Shown here: positions 34,136 to 43,865 of the stretch, piece by piece
How the letters are laid out: every line of letters starts with the position of its first letter
Position numbering within the stretch: position 1 is the first letter of the stretch
DNA from: Haematobia irritans
Lineage: Eukaryota > Arthropoda > Insecta > Diptera > Muscidae
Direction: 5' to 3'
DNA: 64,000 bases
Assembly (NCBI RefSeq): GCF_050003625.1
Contig: NC_134397.1
Coordinates: 265,602,070 to 265,666,069 of the forward strand
Notes under the pieces: generated by a model
Database searches by the model: none
What the model was told of the DNA's origin: nothing
The model's input: the letters and a program-made list of their open reading frames with translations, nothing else
Made by a program: the position numbers and the translations under genes

Positions 34136-35629
34136 GTCAATGTGTTAAATGATGTGGTAGCATAATTGTTGGGAAGGAGGGTGTTGAAATGTTCCCTTCA
34201 CAGTTCACTTCAAATTCAGATTGCAGTCAACTGGTCTTTGGTGGAATGTGGTAGAATCTCTATCGTCTCCTTCGCAGAGTATGCATACATTGCTCCAAAA
34301 CTATGGCATAAGCTCAATTTTAATCGTATTTCACGCTGATCTTCAGGGAAAAAATTTATAGTTAAACTACATTTGGTTATGATATGGACTTATGTGACCA
34401 AGATTTATGACCAGAACAAAATTCAGTAAGCAATGCAATGCATATGTTTTTTGCAGGAATTTCTCGAATCTCGAAGTGGAAAGCTTCTGTAAGAATTCCA
34501 TGCAACACATGTTCTCTACACTCTGATCTTGAAGCATTCACTTTTGCTAATCAAAAACTAATTTCAACCAGAGTATTCGACCATAGTCACTGCAGGAGGT
34601 TCCTTTCATTCATGGCACACGCTCCAATACCTCCATGCATTGCATTCCATACCACTTGGTGGATTAAAGTTGAAGTGTCATTAATTTACAACCTAAAAAC
34701 GGCTGCTGCATATGAATGAATCGTCCCTAAAAAAAAACTCGCACCACATTCGCAAATTCTTGATTTTATTTTATCCGTATTGCATACATTCCAGTAAGAA
34801 GGTTGCATTTAATACAACTTTGCTTCTCCGCCACCATTGAAAATTGCTCTTAAGTTATGAATTGTCCTTTTTAGCCATGACCACAATCGCTAATCACTGC
34901 CATCGTTGGGAATTTATCCATTCTTCATTGATTGGGCTGGACCGATATTAATTTGATGAGCATTTATTGTGGCTAATTGCAGTAAACGACTTTGGATTTA
35001 TATGCCATTTAGTTGCTTTGACTCTAAGGTTTTGTAGTAGTTAAAATCCATATGTTGCCATTGGAATTGGACTGGTCACCAAGAGGTTTGTTTATTAGGC
35101 TTTAATGGTTCAGTTGGTTGTTATGAATGAAACTAATGAATGTGATCAAGGACATTAATCTCTAAATTATTCGTTAACACGGGAGTTAATGGAATAAGAA
35201 ATTCGTGTATTTATATGAGCATTTTTCATTCAAAGTTTACTATTCATGTAATTCGGACATTGCTAAGCTGACGAATTAACGATGCTAGAGTCGAAACGAA
35301 ATAAATTTTAATTCATCCAAAATCAATCCATGGTTGTGAATGTGATGCAAAGTCATATCTCTTTTTATGTCATTTATCAGTTTATATGGTCATGGTTAAA
35401 TTAGTTTACAGAGGATATAAACATTCCGTAGAAAATAATTAGTATACACTTGGACTAAAGTCTGTTTCAAACACCCCCCAGATATTTCCCGATTTGACTT
35501 CTTAAATAATTTGAATTCTTCTAAAATATTCAGGAATTCTGTTAGGATGTCTTGAGTGCATTCGTAAAATCACCATAATCGAAATATTTGTATTGCTTCT
35601 TTTTTTTTTTTAATAAAGCAAATTGGACA
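34136..35629. other. Unique DNA, no gene seen
   Basis: About 1.5 kb of non-repetitive, relatively GC-balanced sequence. The 93-codon open frame at 34438-34719 has no domain, signal or membrane segment I can support and no flanking gene structure. Read as intergenic or intronic, possibly with regulatory content that cannot be judged from one genome. Confidence 0.45.
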
Positions 35630-36110
35630 CAATTGAACCCAAGGCGGCGGGTTCTCTGCATCGGATTGACCCGATGAGTCCAGTTTGTCGGCCAGCGGCT
35701 GCAACATCAGTGTACATATTGTTTCGTTTCGTCCGTTGTTTTGTGTTGGTTTTGTTCCGAGCCAGGATAGAGGACCATGGTACTGTTCAGTGTGTCGAAA
35801 TCAAATTCAGCACCGTTCGGTTTCGGTGAGGTGTAATTGGAGTGGGTGCATTTCTGGAACTTTTCCGGCCTAACATCAATACGAAAGTACAGTCATCCTG
35901 ACTACGTGGCAGGATGTGGGTCGACAAACTACTTGAGCCCCCGACTTTCCTGATCAACAATATTACCCGCAGCAGCATCTGAAATTGAATATCTAATTGC
36001 AATGTGTTAAGATCGGTGAGATTGTAGATTTTATGAATCGGAAGAGAATCAGGGTCGCGACGATTCAAGAGACAAACTAATGTGCGACTACACAAGGAAT
36101 GGAACTGGAA
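35630..36110 (+). pseudogene. Degenerate LINE: zinc finger and start of AP endonuclease
   Basis: Plus-strand frames give PWYCSVCRNQIQHRSVSVRCNWSGC, a C-x2-C...C-x3-C zinc-finger-like motif seen at the start of the second ORF of several dipteran non-LTR elements. Then ISNCNVL and KIGEIVDFMNRKRIRVATIQETN (36009-36077), the opening of an AP endonuclease domain (family form NCNGL..KI.EI..FM...I.I..IQETK). Frameshifts and stops separate the pieces; catalytic later motifs and reverse transcriptase are absent. Non-functional 5'-side fragment. Confidence 0.72.
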
Positions 36111-36301
36111 GCCTAGTTTTTATATTACATCGTTCCATGCAGTATAGACTATATCTCTGGTGTCATACACTAGTAACCCGTATATGGAAGTCTTGTGACT
36201 GCCGAGATAGAGATATGTAGGGTGTCTATATCGCAGATTGGTAGATGTGCTCCAGGTTATACCTTGTTGAATGGGCATAATCGATAGGTGTTAGGAGGAA
36301 C

Positions 36302-39300
36302 GGTTGCCACAGTTGGTAGAATTCTATGAAATATGGTAGATTTTTTGCAGTTTGGTAGATTGGTAGAATTAGAGATGTTTTGGTAGATTTAGCGAAACAT
36401 TCCAAAATAAAACTTTGGAAAAATGTTCTATAGAAATAAACTTTTCGAAAATCTTCTATTGCAATAAAATTTTGACAAAATCTTCTATAGAAATAAAATT
36501 TTGACAAAATTTTCTATAGAAATAAAATTTTGATAAAATTTTCTATAGGAATAAAATTTTGACAAAATTTTCTATAGAAATAAAATTTTGACAAAATTTT
36601 CTAAAGCAATAAAATTTTGACAAAATTTTCTAAAGCAATAAAATTTTGACAAAATTTTCTATAGAAATAAAATTTTGACAAAATTTTCTATAGAAATAAA
36701 ATGTTGACAAAATCTTCTATAGAAATAAAATGTTGACTAAATTTTCTATAGAAAAAAAATTTCGTTTTGTTTTGTTATTGTTGGTTTGTACTTCAATCAT
36801 ATTTGTTGTTTGAGCTCAGCTTAAAAACCATTGCGTTGACTAAACTACAAGAGTAACTTAACCAACACTGGAAAAGAGAAAAAAGAAAATTTTAACAAAG
36901 TTTTCTACAGAAATAAAATTTTGACAAAATTTTCTATAGAAATAAAAGTTTAATAAAACATTCTATAGAAAAAAAAATTGACAAATTTTCTATAGAAATA
37001 AAATTTTAACAAATTTTTCTATTGAAATAAAATGTTGACAAAATTTTCCATAGAAATAAAAGTTAAACAAAATTTTCTATAGAAATAAAGTTTGACAAAA
37101 TTTTCTAAAGAAATAAAATTTTGACAAAATTTTCTATAGAAATAAAATTTTTACAAAATTTTCTATAGAAACAAAATGTTGATAAAATTTTCTATAGAAA
37201 TAAAATTTTGACAAAATTTTCTATAGAAATAAGATTTTGACAAAATTTTCTATAGAAATAAAATTTTGACAAAATTCTCTATTGAAACAAAATGTTGACC
37301 AAATTTTCTATAGAAATAAAATTTAGACGAAATTTTCTATAGAAACAAAATGTTGATAAAATTTTGGAAAAATTTTCTGTAGAAATAAAATGATGGCAAA
37401 ATTTTTTATAGAAATAAAATTTTGACAAAATTTTCTATAGAAATTAAATGTTGACAAAATTTTCTATAGATATAAAATTTTTACAAGATTTTCTATAGAA
37501 ATAAAATTTTGACAAAATTTTCTATAGAAATAAGATTTTTACAAAATTCTCTATTGAAATAAAATGTTGACCAGATTTTCTGTAGAAATAAAATTTAGGC
37601 TAAATTTTCTATAGAAATAAAATTTGGACAAAAATTTTTATAGAAATAAAATTTTTACAAAATTTTCTATTGAAGTAAGATTTTGACAAAATTTTCTATA
37701 GAAATAAAATTTTGACAAAATTCTCTATTGAAATAAAATGTTGACCAAATGTTCCATAGAAATAAAATTTAGACAAAATTTTCTATAGAAATAAAATTTT
37801 GACAAAATTTTCTATAGAAATAAAATTTTTGCAAAATTTGCTCTAGAAATGAAATTTTAACAAAATTTTCTCTAGAAATAAAATGTTGACAAAATTTTCT
37901 AGAGAAATAAAATTTTTACAAAATTTGCTCTAGAAATGAAATTTTAACAAAATTTTCTCTAGAAATAAAATGTTGACAAAATTTTCTATAGAAATAAAAT
38001 GTTGACAAAATTTTCTATAGAAATAAAATGTTGACAAAATTTTTGACAAAATCTATATATATAAAATTCAAATTATGTTTGTTTATTTGTTTGTTTGTTT
38101 GTTTGTTTATTTGTATGTTCCGGGTTGGCGCGAAAACGGCTGAACCGATTTACTTGAAACTTTCAGAGATCGTGGGGGGCACTCATGTGCTGAAAATAGG
38201 GTACCTCATTTTTTGACATATGGTCGCGGAGAGGAACCTCCCCTTTGTCCGACTTTTTGAAAATTAAACCAAACTTGACCGATTTGCACGAAGTTTTCAG
38301 GGATAGTAGGGGGTGATCCCTAGACAAAGATTCGCAATTTTTTTTCGAAATTTGATCGGGAGGGGGTACCTCCCCTTAAGCGACATTTTGTTTGTTTGTG
38401 TGGTCCGAGTTGGCTACGAAACGGCTGAACCGATTTACTTGAAACTTTCAGAGATCGTAGGGGGCGTTCATGTGGTGAAAATAGGGTACCTCATTTTTTG
38501 ACACCTGGTCGCGGAGGGGGACCTCCCCTTTGTCGGACTTTTTGAAATTTGGACCAAAGTTGACCGATTTGCTTGAAATTTTCATTGAAGGTTGGGGTTG
38601 GCATCTAGACAAAGATCCGCTACTTTATATTTCGATATTTGGTGGCGGAGGGGGGCCTCCCCTTTGTACGACTTTTTTTAAAGTACAGTGAAAAAACTAA
38701 AATTCTCTAAATTATCTGAGATTTACAGAGAACATGTGATGAGGTTATGGAATTAATATGGGGTACCCGATGATTTCATATGTGGATGGGGAGGGGACCT
38801 CCCCCTTGCCCTACTTTTTGAAACTTGGAACAAAATTATGCGATTTGCTTGAAATTTTCATTGAATGTTGGGGTTGGCATCTAGACAAAAATCCGCTACA
38901 TTATTTTTCGATATTTGGTCGGGGAGGGGGACCACCCCTTTGCCCGACTTTTTTTTAAAGTACAGTGAAAACAAAACTAAACTCCCCCGACTGAAATTTT
39001 ACGGAAAAAATGGGTGAGGTTATGAAATTTATATCAGGTTCCTGATTTTTTAATAAAAATAAAAGGGCATAGGGAGACATCCGCTTCTCTTAAGTACATG
39101 CAGAGAAACAATTAAACTTTACCGAGTTACTTGAAATTTACAGAGCACTTTGGAGAGATCGTAACCTCCGTCAACCGTAATAGTTGATACCTGATTTTGT
39201 GATATTTGGACGGAAGAGAGGCCGCCCCTTTAGGCTTATAATTTGCTTGACATTTTCTGGGACGTTTACAAAAGATACGCTTTTCGACATTTGGTCGGGG

Positions 39301-40692
39301 AGGAGGCCCTCCTCTAAAACTGCAAAAAAAAATTTAAGTTTTCTTGAAATTTACAAAAGCAGTGGGGGAAGGTTATGAACGAAGAGGCAACCTTCCTTGC
39401 CCCACACTTGAAGGAAAGTTTCAAGAATTTTCAGGGAAGGTTAGGGGTGCTATTCACTACGGTGTTTGTCGATATTGTATCGGGGAAAGTGGCGTCCCCT
39501 TAAAACAATAGAGCAAAATTTAAACATCGCCGATTTACTTGAAATATACAGGGAACGTGGGAGGAGGTGATTAAATTTATACATGATTTTTAAATTAGTA
39601 TATGATTTTTCGATATCTGGTTAGGGAAGGGGAAAATTGAAATAAACTTTGTCGATTTACTTCGACAGAATTTATAGGAACCATTGAGTAGTTGCGAAAT
39701 TAATATAGGGTACGTGATAGTCCGATATCAGGTCGGAGTGGAGCGAAGGTGGGGGGAGGGTTCCCTTTTGTGCGTTTTTTTTTTTCTTAAATTGAAAGTA
39801 GAGGGTTGTCGGAAAATGGGAACTCGGTACAAATTTTTTGATTTTTGCACAGGCTTCTGCCAGACTTCTTTTTAGTAAAGAGTGGGTTCCCTTTTGTCCG
39901 TTTTTTTTTTTCTTAAGTTGAAAGTAGAGGGTTGTCCCTAAATGGGAACTCGGTACATAATTTTATGATTTTTGCACAGGCTTCTGCCAGACTTTTTTTT
40001 AGTAAAGAACTTAAATTTACATGAAATTGGCAGCCAACGTATAGGGTGCATCATTTTCCAACATTTTAGCAAATGTTAATGTGGTAAAATTTTTTACTAC
40101 TTTTGCTTTTTCCGATTTATTGGATGGGACACAGTAATTCTTTGTACGTTATAATAGAGTGCTTAATTTTCAGATATGTTGAGGAGAAGGATACCTTTCC
40201 TTGACAAACCACACTTAAAATTCACAAGAAATATACAAGATTGTCCAACTACTTGAATACAGAACATTATTAAAAAAAATTGGAGGAAAGGGCACACCCT
40301 CTCCCGCCGTATTTGTACCTATAAACGAAAAATCAAGTAGTCCGTTTTGTTTAAAAGAATTGAAATCTTTTCGAATTTGTTTTCAGCACGAAGGATATAG
40401 TTGACTAAGTTAACGCAAAATGTTCCTCCAAATACGCTTCGGAAGGCGCAGCGAAGCGGGCCGGGTTACGCTAGTTTTCTATAGAAATAAATTTTTGCCC
40501 AAGATTTCTGTAGAAATAAAACATTTATTGTTGTTTTGATTTCAGCTTAAAACCGTGCGTTGACTAAAATACAAGATCAGCTTACCCAACCGAGGAAAAT
40601 AATGTTTGTCAAATTTATTTTGGATTTGTTTATTTTGGTGTATTTGTGGTAAAATTTTCTTAAAATTTTGATAGATTATTTTTGGTACGTGT
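36302..40692 (+). repeat. Stand-alone 29-bp satellite block split by a Helitron
   Basis: Opens GTTGCCACAGTTGGTAGAATTC, closes GATAGATTATTTTTGGTACGTGTGGCAAC. Inside are many CTATAGAAATAAAATTTTGACAAAATTTT monomers (GACAAAA/AGAAAT subtype; ATGTTGAC and TTTTTAC variants). Two linker modules interrupt it, about 36765-36890 and about 40520-40640, that resemble each other (CAGCTTAAAA.C..TGCGTTGACTAAA.TACAAGA). The Helitron occupies 38052-40474. Confidence 0.85.
38052..40474 (+). mobile_element. Canonical non-autonomous Helitron
   Basis: Starts TCTATATATATAAAATTC and ends CTAG, with hairpin CGCTTCG/CGAAGCG (40435-40458, 10-base loop) 16 bases before the end. It is inserted between A and T of GACAAAA-TTTTCTATAG, and the 29-bp monomer is restored exactly when it is removed. 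Helitrons move by rolling-circle replication through a Rep/helicase protein, which is not encoded here. The interior has (GTTT)n near the left end, a 272-base-spaced direct repeat (GGCTGAACCGATTTACTTGAAAC at about 38131 and 38421), and a tandem duplication of about 130 bases (about 39758-39880 and 39884-40017). Frames such as 38313-38501 are repeat read-through. Confidence 0.9.
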
Positions 40693-40703
40693 GGCAACAG
40701 TGG

Positions 40704-40870
40704 CTAGGAGACTTTAGTGCCAGCCATGATCTTTGGCATTTCTTCCTTGGTAATGACCTGAGATGCATAGCTTTGGCAGATTAGATAGATAACTCCATAT
40801 TTTGCACAGTGAACGAAGAGACATGCACGAGAATTATAGGTAATTGCAGCTGTTCACCAGCGTGATAAAT
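40704..40870 (+). pseudogene. Degenerate LINE AP-endonuclease fragment
   Basis: Translation from 40704: LGDFSASHDLWHFFLGNDLRCIALAD, stop, IDNSIFCTVNEETCTRIIGNCSCSP. This matches the late part of LINE AP endonucleases (GDFNA.H..W......RG..LA..I....) that nick the target site. The GDF aspartate is retained and the expected N reads S. A stop replaces one codon and similarity ends before the SDHLPI motif. It abuts the end module of the 29-bp block. Confidence 0.8.
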
Positions 40871-40999
40871 AACGTATCCTAGACTCGCAGACAAGCGTGA
40901 TGAATGCCGTCGTGGTAACACTGATCAAAGTATCAAGGAACTGAATCTAGAGATTAGTAAGATTGAAAACACTGTTAACGAAACATGTTTTCGGTATGG

Positions 41000-41130
41000 G
41001 AAACTTGCAGTCAGGCAGACGGCTGAACCTTCATAGGTGGATTTATTCAGAATTTCATCACGACTAATAATATACAGTTATACTTCTTAGGTTATTAAGA
41101 CAATATTTCAAGACTTTGAAAAGCGGATGT
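41000..41130 (+). repeat. Old family A-like core relic
   Basis: GGCAGACGGCTGAACC...CAGAATTTCATCACGACTAATAATATACAG...CTTAGGTTATTAAGACAATATTTC aligns with the A core CAGAATTTCACCACGACCCAGAATATATATAC...TCTTAGAGCAATATTTCG. Highly diverged. Confidence 0.55.
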
Positions 41131-42309
41131 CAATATCATAACTTAAACTTGGGCTGTACATTCTGTCTTCTGCAAACTTGTAATAAAAACATCTAAATAC
41201 TGTACCATAAAGTTTTAATATGTCTTATCAATAAGAGTTCAATAAACTTCAATTAGTATTTAAAAATATTTTTTTTCTTACGCTTATCTTTCCAAAAGGA
41301 AAGAAAAATCTAAAATTTTCTAATTGTTATAATGGCATATCAAACAAATAATCATAATAATTAACCGAAAATAGAAATCTCCATAACCTCAAGATTAAAT
41401 CCAGTCAAAAGTCATCTAACTCGATGTAAATACTCGAAATAAACATTAGAGCACAGCGACACATTACTACAAATCGTTAAATAAAAAAATAAAATAAAAT
41501 TTATGTTTTATTTTATCAAAGTTCTTGTCTATGGAATTGAATTACTCGAGCAGGAGGTCTACAGTGATTTCGGCACCCTTCTTGTAAATGAAATTGAATT
41601 ACTGTGGTAGAGGGGGACGACAATCATCAAACCAAAAAGTCAAGATTTGAAGGATAAGGATCCAAAATCACAGCCAATATCAGGGGTATTAATTCAATAA
41701 ATTCTCAAAATTGATACTTGATGGCGTTTAATATTTTATGGATGTTATGATTGTGGGCCCCATGGAAACTTCAACTTTCACTACGTCTATAATGTGCCAT
41801 AAAGGACTGATGGTCCGGGTAGATTTTACATAAACTCATGCTGGAGCTCATGGAGTCACATAATAGCGTTTTCCTTATCTCTTTTTCTCTCTTGCTATTA
41901 TGGAGTTTATTTCAATGCATTTCCCTGGTGGCTCGGGTACTTAATTGATATTGTGCTAATCAGCAGACTAAACGCTTCAATGCATCCAATACAAAATCCT
42001 CTGAACTCACACGCACCCTAATGAAACTGTGGCAATGAAATGAGCAGAGAAAAAAAATTTACATTGCATCATTAATAATCTCGTGTTCAAAATGGGAAAT
42101 TGTTTTGGAGTGTTACAAAAAATTTAGTTTCAAAAATATTTGAATATTTATAACTAATTTTTCTCACACTATCTTTTAAAAATTATTCAAAATGAGAAGT
42201 TTTTATATTTGATCGAATTTTGTAAAAAGGTTAATTTATATTTTATTGGGAAACGCCACAATTTTCTTGTGTCTAATATGTACTGTAATCAATGGAATGA
42301 TTCAAAATA
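41131..42309. other. Unique DNA, no gene seen
   Basis: AT-rich unique sequence. A short direct duplication (TTCTTGT..ATG.AATTGAATTACT at about 41522 and 41579) lies within it. No supported coding exon. Confidence 0.45.
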
Positions 42310-42344
42310 CTGCAGATCCACTTCAAACGGAAGTGGATCTGCAG
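42310..42344. repeat. Perfect 15-bp hairpin
   Basis: CTGCAGATCCACTTC (42310-42324), loop AAACG, and its exact inverse GAAGTGGATCTGCAG (42330-42344). Not part of a repeat family recognised here. Confidence 0.9.
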
Positions 42345-42559
42345 CCGTTTGATGGCCGTAATTCGTCCCAAAAAATTCGAACAAAATTAAACTGATTCTA
42401 AAATGTGAAGTTATTTCCGACATTTTGAATAATATTAAATAGCTACCTTGAAAGTTGTTAACTGGCAAAGGTGTTTTCGGAGGCATCAGAAAGAGAAAAC
42501 TATTGAAAGATTATGCAACTTGAACTTTTTGAACATAGGCAATTTACATAATATTAAGA

Positions 42560-43010
42560 ATTTTTTTTTTAATAAATAAAAATTTTTTAAAAGAAAGTTA
42601 ATAATTTTAAGTCATATGTCTTAGAAGTAAGGTAAATTTTCTATAGACATTTTTTTATTTAAAGAAATAATCTTTAAACTAACTGAGATGATGAATCTCT
42701 ATATTAGAGATAAAAAGTTTCAAATATAAGCTATATACTTATCTTCAAGATTTTGCATCTTTGGTTCAATTGAAATTAAGATTTTTTTTTTGTTTTTTTT
42801 TTTTTTAACTTTGAAAAATTTGTTATAGTATTGACTTTTAACAGACTTTTATTTATACATGAAAAAATGTTTTAATTTATTGCTAAAATAGACTAAAAAT
42901 TCGATATTTTATAGTAGCAGTTTCTTTGGCTCGAAACCAATACTAACATCTTTAAATCAAAATCTTTGGAGCTATGTAATTTTTTTTGGAGTGTTTGATT
43001 TGCCAGGATT
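42560..43010 (-). repeat. Family D AT-rich repeat
   Basis: Contains TTTTGCATCTTTGGTTCAATTGAAATTAAG, GGCTCGAAACCAATACTAACATCTTTAAATCAAAATCTTTGG and terminal TTTTTTTTGGAGTGT, in common with 25229, 45738 and 48655 copies. Ends are not fully resolved; no coding content. Confidence 0.5.
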
Positions 43011-43021
43011 AAACCCTTTTT

Positions 43022-43618
43022 TATACCCTGCATCGCACTGTAGAACAAGGTATTATAAGTTAGTTTATATGTTTGTAACACCCAGAAGGAGACGAGATAG
43101 TCACATGGTGACTTTGACAATAAAGTTCAGGGCCGGTCCTTGGCCCCTCTATCTATGTCCGTCCTCCTGTCAGTGAACACATTTGTGTGATCAATGTCTA
43201 GGTCGCAGTTTTAGTCCAACTGTCTTCAAAATTTGGCGGAGGTACGTGTCAGAATAGAGTCCTATCCTTGGAAAGTTCAGATTTATATAGCTCGAATATA
43301 TATTTTTCGACCGATATACATTTATATGGTCTTAGAAGCCAGCGTTCTATCCTGATTTGATTCAAATTTTGAAATCGGTTCAAATATAGATATAGCTTCC
43401 ACATATGCCATTCGCCCGATTTACACTCATATGGCAACAGAGGCCGTAGTTTTACTCCGATTTACGTGAAGTTTTGCACAGGTGGTGAAATTAACATTCT
43501 AGTTATGCATGTCAAATTTTATTTAAAATCGATTCAGATTTATATATAGCCCCCTAAATTTCTTTCGCCCGATTCACTTTAAATTTTGCACAGAGATTAG
43601 AATTACTCTACTAGCTAC
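43022..43618 (-). mobile_element. Family C element, left part missing
   Basis: Right palindrome TACCCTGCATCGCACTGTAGAACAAGGTA (43023-43051, diverged), AACACCCAGAAGGAGACGAGATAG, core and short GTCC region (about 43155-43170), then about 2.5 diverged C-type monomers to 43618. No left end. Confidence 0.7.
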
Positions 43619-43619
43619 A

Positions 43620-43862
43620 CTTAAAAAAAGTACTTACGTGATATTAATCTAAATTCTAAATTTTATATAAATTTTAGGATGCGAAATTTACAAAATATTA
43701 ATGACAAAATAATGAAATTTTAATTAAAATAAAGTTTATAGTCTTTGCTTCAAAAATTTTTTTCATTCAATTTTGGACACAAATTTTGTAAATGTGCGTC
43801 GCTCCGTTAAAGTCCCATGTCTTTGAACTAAGGCTAATTTTCCTTAAAGTAAATAAACACAT
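43620..43862. repeat. Family D AT-rich fragment plus duplicated flank
   Basis: AAAAAAAGTACTTACG...GACACAAATTTTGTAAATG and the unit ATGTCTTTGAACTAAGGCTAATTTTCCTTAAAG, which is also present at 44518-44551 as part of an exact 88-base duplication. Confidence 0.5.
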
Positions 43863-43865
43863 TTT

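Noticed and set aside
34438..34719. 93-residue frame in unique DNA
   Set aside because: No recognisable domain, no splice or start context that stands out; length is expected by chance in 64 kb.
35787..36095. 102-residue minus-strand frame
   Set aside because: The plus strand carries clear LINE zinc-finger and endonuclease motifs in this interval; the minus frame is its shadow.
38028..38501. Two related 62-residue frames with leucine-rich starts
   Set aside because: They are an internal direct repeat of the Helitron (GTTT)n region; no Rep, helicase or other domain.
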